Shown here: one piece after another, positions 46,464 through 57,909 of the stretch
How positions within the stretch are numbered: the first letter of the stretch is position 1
Layout: each line of letters opens with the position of its first letter
Assembly: GCA_021234155.1 (NCBI GenBank)
Contig: JAJEKV010000005.1
Coordinates: forward strand, 21,500,089-21,564,088
DNA length: 64,000 bases
Direction: 5' to 3'
Origin: Isoetes taiwanensis
Taxonomy: Eukaryota; Streptophyta; Lycopodiopsida; Isoetales; Isoetaceae
Position numbers and translations under genes: made by a program
The notes under the pieces: model-generated
What the model was told of the DNA's origin: nothing
Seen by the model: only the letters and a program-made list of their open reading frames with translations
Database searches by the model: none

Positions 46464-48467
46464 TCAGAAGATACAACTTATTTTTTTTTTTTTTTTTTAA
46501 ACCTTTGTAAAGATATATATGACTCGCAAGAGTCGGTGCATTTTCATCCTCAAGAATGCGGAGAAGAAATAACATCTTCCTTTTGGACAATGTTATTGCT
46601 TTTAACTGATATAAAAAAGGAAATACATCAGAAAACATAATCAAACAATAATAGGACGATATTCATCAGCAACCACACATTCTCTCACTTACCAATGTTC
46701 AACATTTCAGCAGCATTTTCTGTGGCAACATGAACATCGCAGACTGTGCAAATCCTTCATCGGGTTTCAGGCATAATTGTTGGCTCCCCAACTCCTTAAG
46801 GTCCGGCCAAGCATCAAAACAACTTTAAAGAGAAAGATTTAAAGTCAGCAGCCTAACTATCTAAGTAGTGAAGGTCAAACATACAATACCTTTGGATTTG
46901 CTACTGAGTGGACTGCCAAAAGCTTCTTCACCTTCATCAACACATAGTCCATCCATTAAGAATTGCATGTTGATGTCTTTCACAGCTGAAGAAGAACAAA
47001 CAAGATCAACATAATATGAAACAAGAATAGCATCACAATATGAAACATCTCAAACTGAAACTAAAAACACTCACCTTTATTTACTTACCACTCTTGGGTT
47101 CATCGGGTTTGCTTTCTTCCCGCACTCCTGCTCATCATGGCTACCATCATCCTCATGAGCACTTGTCCTGATCACCATAAGCCCAAGCTCAACCAAAAAG
47201 TAAGGCACTCATTCATCACACCGCACCTAAAACGAAAAGCAAGCTAAGTGCCACTTATGGTCGTGACTTCAAATTTGAACATGCATGGTGTATTCATCAC
47301 TAAAATCAAGGCCACACAAGACACAAGCTTCGAAAGTAGAAGATAGAGGAAAGTTATAAATATCCATGGTGATGTTGATGGCCTGAAATTTCTTATTATT
47401 CTGTAGCACAGAAATTTGAGTTGCTTTTGAATGCCACTTTTCAATACTTACATCAAATGTTGCTATATCTCGTTTCAGTACTGAAACCTCATCAACCAAA
47501 GAGTTGTACCTTATCCATGCTCAACAGAGTCTGCTGGAGAAGACTCTTTAACAAATCCTCCTCTGTCTTGAAAATTGCAGCTGTCTTCTGATATTCAGCA
47601 TCATCTGAAAAATCTCGGTTCAAGTCACATCTGAATTTGTATTTCTCTGCAACAGCATCTGCTAATCTGTTGCACACAACTTCAGAAGCAGCCAGGCTGC
47701 CTTCCATCCTCAGCACCTCTTCTTCAACTTTGATTAGCCTGTTCACAGCCTCACCCTTCTATCCCTGAGCTTTCTTACCCGGCTCATCACAATCTGAATG
47801 TTCTTTTCAAAAGTATTGACAGGGTTTTTTCTTGACCTTTTCTTCACGGAATCCTTGTGCGAGTCTGCAACAAAAGATGCCCAGTTCACTAAAAATTCCT
47901 TTGGGTTTGCAAGAGCCTTGTTTGTGTGTTGCCATGCGAAAGCTCTTGCAAATTGAGTTCGAACTTCGTGATTAACCAGCTTCTTCTGGTATACCTTCTG
48001 AATCAGATCTGTCAATTCACCCCTAAAACCTGCTTGGACATCCTTGATCTTCATTTTCCCACATTCAAGGGGACACTTCCAAACCTGTAACCATTCCGTT
48101 TCTGAAACATCTTCCGGCTTCAACTGCTTGGGCTTCTTTCCCACCGAAGGCAGACCACGGCAAGTAGCTTAATTCACGCCTCGGCCCCTAGCAACCGGCA
48201 ACTGCAAATAAAATGGAAAAGCTTTCAATTCAATGTCTGTAAGAACTCAGAGCGAAAAACCTCAATATTGTTACCTGTTTCGAAGCTGGCTCCATCACTT
48301 GAATTAGACAGAGCGAAAGACCTTGAAGAGCGAAAAAGAGCTTGAAGGGCGCACTGTTCCGGCAGAGCCAAAGAGCTTGAAGCTTCGAAAAATTTGGGAA
48401 GCTTGGGAGGAATCCGACTCCAAATCATTTGGTGCGAATTCCGGAGCTCATAAGCCCCCTTCATCAT
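46464..48467 (-). CDS. Second transposon gene, copy B: acidic, coiled-coil, RING-H2-like (multi-exon, frame-broken)
   Basis: Read from 48,467 down. Exon 1 (48,467-48,275) begins MMKGAYELRN and ends at CAG|GTAACA. Exon 2 starts at 48,201 after TTTGCAG and encodes GKKPKQLKPEDVSETEW, WKCPLECGKMKIKD and FARAFAWQHTN, then KRSRKNPVNTFEKNIQIVMS. After a frame change it continues as NRLIKVEEEVLRMEG, RCDLNRDFSDDAEYQK and KTEEDLLKSLLQQTLL, probably helical. After a further change: SVLKRDIATFDVSIEKWHSK and FEACVLCGLDFSDEY. The second half of the finger (CSHKWHLAC) is readable only in copy A, because CAGCTG there is CAAATTTG here. Downstream exons (about 47,089-47,167, 46,891-46,985, 46,700-46,810, 46,464-46,600) encode acidic segments including CTVCDVHVATENAAEML. 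Family unknown; a RING-like cofactor is an inference. Confidence 0.62.
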
Positions 48468-48585
48468 GACCGTCGCCAGACTTCATTACGCCCGTCGCCA
48501 GACTTCATTACACCCGTACGACCTGTCTCGCGAAAAAAAGCAGCGCTGAGATAAGGTGCTTACGATGTGCTGAGATTTCGCTTTT

Positions 48586-48614
48586 TTGTACACCACCAAT
48601 AAAAAAATGACCCT
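48586..48614 (-). repeat. Right terminal inverted repeat (copy B)
   Basis: TTGTACACCACCAAT, A-run, ATGACCCT; inverted partner of 41,807-41,834. Confidence 0.87.
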
Positions 48615-49098
48615 TTATGGGGTCCAAATTATATAATTGGACATTCCCTTTATTTTTTCGTGGGTAGTTCGCATGTGGCGGCTACCCACTATCCACCATT
48701 GTAGAAAATCTATTTTGAAAAAATGAGCATTTGATTTTTTGGCTAAAAATGGGAATTTGATGAGGTGGCAAGTTGGTGGGGTAATGTGGCAAATGGGTGA
48801 TGACATGGCCTTATGAAGTGATGAGGTGTCAAGTAAGGTGGCAAAGTGACTTTTTTCTAGCCAAAACTTTTTTATGAAATGGAGATGATGTGGATAACAT
48901 CTCTATGATGATGTGGAAGCACTTGGAGATGATGTGGCACCATGGGATGATGACATGTCACCAAAGGTATCAAAATGACTTTACTTTGGTTAAAATTTTT
49001 GAAAAAATAAGTTTTGTGGTAGTGACACGTGTATGATGACATTGATGTGCTTAGGTGATGTTGTGGATGGTATTTGGCATTCTTAAGGATGATGTGGA
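48615..49098. other. Gene-free GATGATGTGG-rich region (copy B)
   Basis: Same degenerate minisatellite words as 11,499-11,978. Confidence 0.5.
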
Positions 49099-49481
49099 CA
49101 ATTTGGCACCTAATTTTTTTTTTGAATTGAGCCTTTATTATCCAGAGAAAGTTACAGAGTACAATGGGGACTAATAACTCAGTGGAGAGAATGTCCACCA
49201 GAGCAAAACCACCCCACTCAAATACAACATCTAAACAATATGAAGAGCAAGCAAAAACTCATAAGTAAGTATGAATCTGAAGATAGTGCTTCCAAATACG
49301 GCTCTTCACCTCATTAGCAATTGATGAGCACCTGAATGCTTTGACAATTTGTTGTTGGGCATCAAGAAGGACCTGTGCATCTGAACAAGCAAGACCTTTG
49401 AATATGAGAAGATTCCTTCTTTTCCAAATGGACCAGATGATCCATGCAGAAGCCAAATGAAACCAATTTGGCACCTAATTT
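49099..49481 (-). mobile_element. 5'-truncated LINE 3' end with 18-bp target duplication (copy B)
   Basis: CAATTTGGCACCTAATTT at 49,099-49,116 and 49,464-49,481. The minus-strand insert reads ASAWIIWSIWKRRNLLIFKG, the W..W.IWK.RN..IF pattern of plant LINE C-termini, and has a poly(A) tail (T-run on plus). Confidence 0.87.
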
Positions 49482-50500
49482 GGCACTAGTGCACATACCA
49501 TTAGATCTTTTATGCAACGACTTGGATAATTTACTCTTCCACACTTATTTGAAGAAAAATTGTGCACTTTCTCTCTCTAGCATTTCTTTTAGAGAGAGAA
49601 GATGGTTTTAGACCATGGAAATAGCCAAATTTGGTGGGATTTTTTGCTTTTTTCAAAGGTGGTGAACGTATGATGGGTGTGTGATGCATGTATGGTGTGT
49701 TTTGACTAGAAAAATGACTCTTTGCCAACTAAGACTAGAGAAAGTGATGATGAGGCATGGAGATATGAGTTATGGAGCATGTATGGTGTTTGATGGATGG
49801 GATTGAGGTGGTAGGATCATGTAAGAAGCCTTGGGAAATAGAACTCATGCCAAAATGCTTTGGAACTAGCCACATACCAAAGAATCTTGAGGGGTCTTCC
49901 AATTTCTAAACTCAGATTCGCTTGCTTGAATCTTATCCTCCTTGCTACACTTGCATGATATCCAATGAATGTCCTTCTCTTGGTTCTTCAACAAAGATGT
50001 CAACTTCTGATCTTCAAAGATGGAAGTCTCCAAACTTCTAGCTCATGCACATATATATTAGTCAAATGTTAGAGAAAATGTGCAAAATGTGTGCATTGCT
50101 CTTCCGTGCTCCCAAAATGTGGCAGCACTGTGTCTCTCTCTTCCTTGCATGGTCTATTTCTAACAATGAGAACAATAAGCACATGAAATATGGATTGCGA
50201 GGTCGTTTTTGGCTATTGGTGTAGTGTTGGCAACTTAGATGTGTGCTCTACCTTTGTTAAGTAATAGGATTCAGGTTCTCAAGATAGTTGAGTTGCGTGA
50301 TGCTAGGCACAAATGGTGGAGCTACTTTTTCAGAATTTCAAACTAACAATTGAGGTGGTGCCTTGCCCTTTGGAGCAAACGTGTTTTTTTTGATGGCAAA
50401 CGCATTCTATATATATTTTTTGTAATATATTACCATAAATGCACAAAAAATAATGCATTTGTTGACCAGTCAAAGGCCAAAACCGACAGAATAGCATTTG
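49482..50500. other. Intergenic region upstream of the ARM gene (copy B)
   Basis: No coding feature recognised. A CTATATATATTTTTTG stretch near 50,408 may act as a TATA box. Confidence 0.4.
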
Positions 50501-50591
50501 TTGATTGATGGCTATGGTGAAGAAGCTCCGGCTGCCCATACTGTTGCCTCTTTGATTCCCGAGAACAAGAAAAGGAAGAAGAAAGGAAAAA

Positions 50592-51746
50592 ATGTTGAAG
50601 CCAAACCGCATCGGTGGAGAAGGAGGCGGTGCTGATATTGCAAATGCAAATAGCAAGCGCTTTTCAATATGTTATGTTTGGAAGAAATGGCTATGCCGCT
50701 GGAAGAAATGGCTCTGCCAGCCTGCCCATCAAACGCAGATTATTATTCAATCTCAACACACCAAATCTCATACCCATGCGCATGTTGCTGATGTTGAGAT
50801 GAACAAAAAATCTGAGCTTCTAAATCTCTCCCTGTAAGTGAGATTTCATTTTCGTTTTCTTTTTTGAATTGGGTATTGTATTGGTAGCTTTTCTCATGCA
50901 GTTGCTCTTGATTTGAATAGAAACAAAGACCCAATTCTGGCGAAAAGCGAGAGCATTCAGAAGCTTGTATGCATAGCAAGAGCATCTGACACGTCTTTGG
51001 CAATGCAAGAGGCCACCATGGCTCTGCTGGGCAGTATAGAAGCAAGCGAAGAGTTGATGATGCGGCAAGGGACACTGCAATTGCTGTTGAATATGTTCCA
51101 AAACGGCAGGACTGTAAGCTGCAGAAAATATGCAGCGAGAGCTCTGTATAATCTGGCGATCTGCGCCACAAATTTGAAGGCAATGCTGGAGACCCAATTG
51201 GTTGGAGCACTGGTAGATGCAATAGACGATACACAGGTGTGCAAAAAGGCGCTGGAGTTGCTGGGCAGATTAGTCGAGGTACCGGAAGGGAGAGAGCAAG
51301 TGATACGAAAAAAGGACGGGGTTCTGAAAGTGTTGGAGGTGTTGGGGTGGTCCGACGAGCCCAAATGCCAGGAAAAGGCAGCCTTTGTGCTCATGGTTAT
51401 GCTCCAAAACGACTGGGATCTTCGACAGGCGCTTTCGCGGGCCGGGGCCGTGTCTGTGCTCTTGGAATTGGTCCTTCTGGGCTCCGAAACCGCTCAAAAC
51501 AGAGCCTCCATAATTCTCCAATGGTTGCGCGAGGACCGGCACCATTCTGCTCCTCCTGCCCATCGCCATCGCCGTGCTCCTGTTTTGGTTCATCCCCACG
51601 ATTGGCTCGCCTCCCACCAACGCCAATTGGTTTCTAAAATGGTCCAGGAGAGCTTGCACCTCAATATGGAAAGAATCACCAGACGCGCCCGCTTGCCTTC
51701 TTTGGATCTTAGCAGAAGTAGCAGCGGTAGCAGCTTTGTTTTTTGA
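50592..51746 (+). CDS. Armadillo-repeat protein, PUB-ARM-like C-terminal half (copy B, open)
   Basis: Exon 1 50,592-50,833 and exon 2 50,902-51,746, joined across a 68-nt intron (CCT|GTAAGTG...CTCATGCAG); the join reads NLSLALDLNRNKDP. Exon 2 is open to its stop. It shows consecutive helical ARM units: SIQKLVCIARASDTSLAMQEA, LLLNMFQNGR...YAARALYNLAI, ALVDAIDDTQVCKKALELLGRL, EKAAFVLMVML and ALSRAGAVSVLLELVLLGS..AQNRAS. It ends with a Ser-rich SRSSSGSSF tail. This arrangement is typical of ARM regions of plant U-box E3 ligases or ARM-only relatives. No U-box is found upstream, and the first exon (SKRFSICYVWKKWLCRW) is not recognised, so the true start is uncertain. The sequence between the two duplicates is clean here, unlike the flanking transposons. 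Confidence 0.7.
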
Positions 51747-51759
51747 TTGCAATTCAAAG

Positions 51760-52680
51760 CTTCTTTTTGGAACATTCTTGTGTTTATGTTTCCAGTCAGA
51801 AACATACTAGTATGTAAATGTGAAATGTATTGTTGTTGGTGAAGAACACGAAACACTAGTTTGCGTTTTGGTGTTAAATGCCCGTTGCAGTTCATTTATC
51901 TGTAAGCGCGACTGCTTTTATTTTGCACAGTAGCGTTTAACAGATATTTGAACGACTGGACAACCACCGCCTGCACCTGCAGCCGAATTAAACGTTATAA
52001 GAACCCGGTTGCGGTGCTAGAATTATTTCTAGCATGCAACATACCTTCTTCCAAGAAACTTTTTGAGCCTCCCGGAAAATCTCATTAGTAGGATACTTTA
52101 AGCTGGAAATTTGTATCGTCCTTATAGATTCTACCAAGAAACTTTTTGAACCTCCCGGAAAATCTCATTAGACGGATATATTATATTACGCTCAAATTAT
52201 CTCCCCCGTTGGAAAATCAAGACAGGTGGAACCCTTCTTATTTTCCCTAAAACCTGAAGGGTTTCCAAACTTAGAGAACCGGAAGGGATTCCACTTCAAC
52301 TTGAAAACTGTATAGGTTTCCTCTGAAGAAAAGAAAATCAGAGCGAATTTTTTGGTGGCTCTAGTTGGAAAGTAATTAATTTGATGCATTTAATTCCTAC
52401 GACTGCTTTGGAAGAGCTTTTCTTGGAAGCTTTTTTTTTTTTCTGTTCTTAGCACTTCCTACGACGGTGTGGCGATTTTGTCTAAACCATAAGCGTTTCC
52501 AGGTAAGAATCAATCAAATTTTTTGGATTTTTTAAAGTGATGTTGGAGCAATTTCCTGATCAGTAGGTCAGCTTATTAATTCAAAGCTTTGTTCTAGATA
52601 GAATTAATATGAATTCATAAGAATTTGTAGTTTAGGTGGATTCAATGCCTCGACATGTTGAAAATGAGAAAAGTATGTAT
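51760..52680. other. Gene-free region (copy B)
   Basis: Counterpart of 14,640-15,540 with the CCTCCCGGAAAATCTCATTAG direct repeat at about 52,068 and 52,152. A T14 run lies near 52,432. No gene. Confidence 0.4.
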
Positions 52681-52684
52681 CAAA

Positions 52685-53050
52685 ACTAGATTTTCGAGAA
52701 AAATACTGCAACTATGGCTACAACTGATTCAAGCTACACAGAATACAATGTGAAACCAATTTAAAGGCTTGGCTAGCGATATGGGCACTGTCTTTCTCGC
52801 GGCAGTAAGAACTCGCAGTAGTAAGAATACCAATGAGCCGGTTGCTTTGAAGGTGATAAACAAGAAGATAGTGGAAGAAAGGGGCAGTGGCTTATTTGGA
52901 TATCTCAGCCCTGACAGCAATACTGGTTCCACGAGTGCTCAGAACAGGTGTGCTTTGCATGCCCAATCGCAGAGATCTATTCTGTAACAGCTATTCATCA
53001 TTGCATACAGGGCTTTCCATCCCGCGCTGACCCTTCTTTCTACACAGTCA
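52685..53050 (+). pseudogene. AGC-kinase N-lobe fragment, copy B
   Basis: From about 52,769 the frame reads LASDMGTVFLAAVRTRS (glycine-rich loop region, canonical form GxGxxGxV), then EPVALKVINKKIVEERG with the ATP-binding lysine, matching plant AGC kinases of the UCN/D6PK/NPH-related groups. The following helix C-like part is broken: a SQRSIL piece, a stop, then FHPALTLLSTQ in a shifted frame, resembling the HPFLP(T)L motif. The fragment is cut off by LINE sequence beginning about 53,053. The first Gly of the loop is not present as written. Catalytic loop and activation segment absent. Confidence 0.62.
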
Positions 53051-53052
53051 TC

Positions 53053-53802
53053 TCATAGCATGTTAGCAGAGAAATCGATTCCCAGATACTTAAAGGTCCT
53101 TACAACTTCCATCCTTTGTCCTCTGTAATAGAAGTCTGGGATATCATGCTGCGCAGACAGGATTGGCAACAGCTTGGTTTTCTGCTGGTTGACGGTCATT
53201 CCTGCTATGTCACAGAATTGACTGAGAGCATCCAAATGTTCCTGCATACTCCTAGCTGTATGGGACAATAAGCCCAGATCGTCTGCATAGAGCAATTGTT
53301 TTACTCTATATGCCTCTCGCAACCGCGGGCCACCACCTCCATGTTCTTGCATCCAGGTCTCCAACTTGTCAATATAGAGTCCAAAAAGCGTTGGAGATAA
53401 CGGGCATCCCTGTTTAACACCTATGGTGCTGTTCACCCGGTGATCTGACGCAGGCAAAGTGGCATATATTCCGTCATAGAGCCGGTAGATGGCATTCTGC
53501 AAGTCCTGTGGAACATGTAACTCCTGCAAGCGTTGCCACAACAGGTCCCGAGGGATCGTATCATATGCCGTCTTAAAATCCACGAAACAACAATACAAGT
53601 CACGTCGTGCATTACGGCTAGCTTCCATAAGGATTCTGAGAATAAAAATATGATCACTCGTGGAGTGGGCAGGGCGAAAACATGCCTGGCCAACTGCACG
53701 TACTCCAGCTTCCTCCGCCCATTGCGTTAACTTCTTCTCCAGCACACCTGCAAAAAACACAGAAATATCCCACAGGCCCAATTGAAACAAGGTGCTGCAC
53801 AC
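53053..53802 (-). pseudogene. LINE reverse transcriptase domain fragment (open reading frame intact)
   Basis: On the minus strand a 249-codon open frame reads EKKLTQWAEEAGVRAVGQ, motif A FVDFKTAYDTIPRDLLW, motif B IGVKQGCPLSPTLFGLYID, motif C LLYADDLGLLS, then VNQQKTKLLP and FKYLGIDFS. These are the core palm motifs of a non-LTR reverse transcriptase with an intact YADD. Endonuclease, thumb/C-terminus and poly(A) are missing. The first 17 residues (to about 53,752) do not look like LINE. It is a younger or better preserved member of the family at 30,005-31,850. Its lower edge sits at the duplication breakpoint. Confidence 0.85.
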
Positions 53803-56800
53803 AGAGGGTTGCCCTCCGTGACCCGAGGGTGAAGTGGCTTAAATCATACTTCAAAGTCACGTTTTCACAATCAATCAAAATTGCTAGTTCAAAACAATAC
53901 AATACTTGCATGAGTTAATCAGTTATCCCATTCTAGTGGATGATTATGATTATGATTGTGCTTGAACATTTGGTCAATGTAAGGTGGTTGGGTGCAGGAC
54001 CCAACTATTACACAACTAAGCAATGTTAAAGTGGTGTGTGCGTCATATGTCTCAAGGGCTGCCAAGTGGCATGACGTAAAAATTGCTTCTTCCTCCTCTT
54101 TGCCAAGACTCAAGGGATGCTGCCAAGTAATGCTTCTTCCTCTTCTTCTTCAACATGGTTCATATATCTATCGCTTATATCTATTGCATAATTCGGTAAT
54201 AAAAACATTCAATTCACCACCAGACGAGATGAAGGTGAAGTAGCCTTGAAAGAAGTAATAGCATTTAACACTGTAAAAAATTGGTTGGATTTCTATGGCA
54301 TTGACCGAGAGATCAATGGATAAAGCTTTTGCCTTTAACCTTGAGAACTGAGTTTAAGACTCCCATTTTTCAACAAGGCCTTTACAAAGGTCAGAAGCTT
54401 AGGAACATAATAAAATACTAAATAAAATACGACAATAATAAATTAAATATGAACAGAAGAAAAGAAAACTAGCAAAAAAGCGCAACAGGATGCTTGGGCA
54501 TTTTTTGTTTGGATTCAGTTTGCATTTGATTAGGTTAACTTGTTGATAAAAACATTCACATGAAAGTTCATGGGCACCAATCACCTATGTAGAGGCTCAT
54601 ATCTCATCTTATAAGCAAAGACAGGACATGGGAATAAATCGTAGATAATAATCAAATTGACTTTAAAGCTGTTCAATATTGGTAGATGCTCCTCCCAATA
54701 GTTGACAAATTCTTTATGCTCATCATCACCTAAGCTGTGTGGCATAAGATATTAGATAACTGGGGTGGCATAAAAAGCTATTTCCTCAAAGCTTAATATA
54801 CTTAATCAGTTTAAAACCCAAAAGATTGTGGAAAACAATATAGATCAATGTGTATATGACATTGTCATGTAGAATCGGAACAACTTAATGTTCCATACAC
54901 GATGACAATTCGGGGCATGTCATTGGTTGATGACAATTTTGATTGCCTTCTTACAGTTAAATGTAAGATTATCGATGTTACGTCCAGCCTAACCTTTTAC
55001 AGGTTCCCTCTGAAGAAGGCTCTCAATTATCTACATTATGATGAAGATACTTGAAAAAAACTCACATGTAAAGAAGTAATAGTTAAAATGCTCTCCAAGC
55101 TTTGGACAAAATGAAGAAGACATAATGACAATTCTCATGCATCTTGTATTATATAGCAATTAAGATGACGTAAACTTCATAGTTATGAGCATTACCTTTA
55201 TTTTCAACATTTGGATGAAAAGCAAGCACGGCGCGCTCAAAATGGAAAAGCACATACCAAACAAACTTAGTCTTATACCTGCATCCATATGACAACACTG
55301 CAAAGTAGCCTCAATCGCATCATGGTAAAACTTGCTCACCACTCAAATATTTAGGAAATGCCATCTTACTTTGCATTTCAGCTGTACAAAAACAGGAAAA
55401 TCATGATATACTTGGTGGACGAACTAAAAGGCATGATGTTGTTCCATAGAACATGCATGAAAATCAAATAAAGAATGTTGTTTGCATAGTTGAACATAAA
55501 ATAATGATGAAGACAATGACAATGCATCAATATAATCGAGATAGAGCATAAATAGGATGAATGACTTTTGTTGATATTTCTAGTGATATTGAGAGTAACT
55601 AGAAAGTTGTTAATTTGTACATATCTCTTTTAGTTGTCTAATAAGCCTAATAGGCCTCAAAACAATATAATACACATATCAATCTTGTTAATTTGGAAGT
55701 TTCCGGCATGGTGAAAAAAGTTTTGGATTTTTTTCTTAGGGTGATTTCCTAAGATTATTGGTTTTTTGGTGGCCGGAAACTTTTGGCGTTCTTTCAAAAA
55801 TCGGGAATTTTTTTTGCTTATGTTTTTGAGCAGGGGTTAACCGATCCGTCATCTCGGCATGCATGATCTGCATGCATGCCACGAATGACCGCAGGAGTGG
55901 CTTCTGAGTGGCTTCTGGTTGATTTTTATCTCCCTTCTCGATTCTTCAAAAACCCGATTATCCAAAAATCAAGAGGTAAAAAATTTCTTCATACGATTTC
56001 AGTTTTGCGGCCCCAATGTTTTCAATCTGTTCCTATCCTTATCCGATTCCACTAGGCGATGATTGCATGCGACGCTTGCTCAGGATTTCTTCCCCTATCT
56101 TTTGTGTTAAATCTTTGCTTTGTTTGATTGTCAGATGCCTTCTTTATCATAGTTCAGACCTTCCACATTTTGATCTGTTGTTCCTTTACCCTTTGTCAAA
56201 TCGATGGAAGGGGTATTTCTAGATGAAGAGGATCTTAAGCTTGGTTTATATCGCTCGACTTCACCAGTCTTTGTCTGAACATAGGTGCGTTTTTATATGC
56301 TTTAGTTCTTCTTTAAATGAAACATCATTGCACAGGCCAGAGCTTTTATTTATGAAAGAGCTAAAGAGGCAACTGGAAATCATGGGCTTTGGAAAATAAG
56401 GGGCATACAGACATTTCACAGCAATAAATGGGCTCTGTTTGTGTTCTCATTAGGGAAAAGGCTCAATGCTTCTTAGTTCGTATCTATATCCATTTATGGG
56501 AGCTTAAAACATGCCACAAACAACTCGATCTGGGGGCATGAAGAAGTTGCGTTTAAAGCTTCATGGTGGAGCAAATATATATGCATGTTGCTCCTTAATA
56601 AGATTAATTGAGATTCTTCCTTAGCCAATTGATTATATTTTAAGATTAAGCTTTTTTCTATTTTCTGATGTGCAGGTGGATGCATTTCATGGCGAGAAAT
56701 GCTTATGAAATGTATGTTTCTTTGCAGATCCTGTAGATTGGAAATAGATCATTGTTTAGAAAGGATAGACTCTATAGGTATCCACATAACATAAGGTGCA

Positions 56801-57640
56801 ACAATGGAGATGAAGAAAACAAGCTTAAGATACAGGCCATTCGAGGTTCTTCTAAGGTAATCTTTGAATCCTGTAATTTAAGGCAGAGTATATAGGGCGC
56901 CTAATTGTTTTGCTGCCACGATGGAAGTATTTGGAGAAATAGAGGTGCATGTGGCATACAAAAACTTACTTCACTGTTCTACCTGCCAATTTGTAATTGA
57001 GATTCCACATGCCTAAGTGGGCATAAGGTGGTCTGCATGATCCAGTTTGATCTCTCAAATTTGTATTTGAGCCACAAGTCTTATAATGGGCTCTAGAGAT
57101 TGCTCTAGCATATATCCAAGCTTGGTCCATTGATGTCTTCTTAGGTTACAATAGGTCGTAGCATCTTCTTAGGCTTGATTCCCTTTCTATTTTTATTTAC
57201 TTGCAGATAGCTGTGCCACATTTATGGTTTGCTGGATTAAAGACCAAGACCATAATGCATTTCTCAAACTGTCCAGGCTGTTGTTCAAGGTATAGCTGTA
57301 AATGTATGGCAAGGATAAGCTTACTCCGTTTCATGGAAGAACAAAACGATGTTACAATTCCTTCCATTCCAAATAAGATATGGAACGTCTTTACATGGGG
57401 TTTAGAGGCTTAAAAGACAATGTTGAGGACAAGCCATGTTGAAGGATCCTAAAAGTGGATGAGTGTGAAGGACGAGTGTAAAGGATGAGTGTGCCAAATG
57501 AATTTTATGCTTGCTCCAACCTCTAAATTGTTTATGTTGTATCCTCTGTATCTTTATAGCTGTGATCTTATAATTGCCTCAATAGTGTAATTGTTGAATG
57601 AGATAATAAATACAGTATACAAGGCACAGGAGACATTGGA
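53803..57640. other. Gene-poor AT-rich region
   Basis: No gene recognised on either strand. An inverted pair GTTTCCGG/CCGGAAAC lies at about 55,700-55,781, and a CATGCATG-type palindrome at 55,857-55,880. Small open frames at 56,016-56,222 and 57,201-57,413 (the latter with clustered Cys: CPGCCSRYSCKC) have no family match I know; they may be exons of an unrecognised gene. Confidence 0.4.
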
Positions 57641-57909
57641 GAATTTTAAGCATGTATAATTTAGAACTATTCAGAAAACCACCTTATGCCCACTTAGGCC
57701 TAGCTCTCCGTGGAGCTGGAGCTGCCGCAGGAAGCCTCTGTTGCATCAGCCTCTCCACCACTTTTCTCCGGAAGCCCCTTGCAGTCTGTGGAGTTGCTCA
57801 ATTGCCCAGTAAGTTTTCCTTTTGTTTTTGCATTGCTTTTGGTTTAATCTTTCCCATCTTAATCGACGTTTCTGAAAAACTGTAGATTTTATCAATAATT
57901 TACTGCTCT

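Larger units (their letters stand above)
41807..48614 (+). mobile_element. Two-gene TIR DNA transposon, copy B (6.8 kb, best preserved)
   Basis: TIRs at 41,807-41,834 and 48,586-48,614 share AGGGT, an AT-run and ATTGGTGGTGTACAA in inverted orientation. A plus-strand six-exon transposase candidate begins 7 bp after the left TIR and ends at 45,865. A minus-strand gene begins at 48,467 and ends at 46,464. Starting both genes beside the TIRs and having them converge suggests TIR-borne promoters. Subterminal AGCGAAA words recur near the right end (48,248-48,345). Possible TTTA target duplication if the element starts at GGGT. I cannot assign it to a named superfamily; a DDE-type element of the broad KDZ or a related group is one possibility. 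Confidence 0.85.
37235..53050 (+). repeat. Segmental duplication, copy B
   Basis: Partner of 1-15,930. Upstream of 37,235 the match would continue outside the window. The downstream limit is near 53,050, where copy B enters LINE sequence on the minus strand while copy A continues into different DNA. Confidence 0.93.

Noticed and set aside
53682-53918. Plus-strand open frame over the LINE end
   Set aside because: Antisense to the well-supported minus-strand reverse transcriptase for part of its length; no motif.
57201-57413. Small Cys-rich open frame as a possible secreted peptide gene
   Set aside because: No signal peptide; Cys spacing matches no family I know. Left as unassigned.
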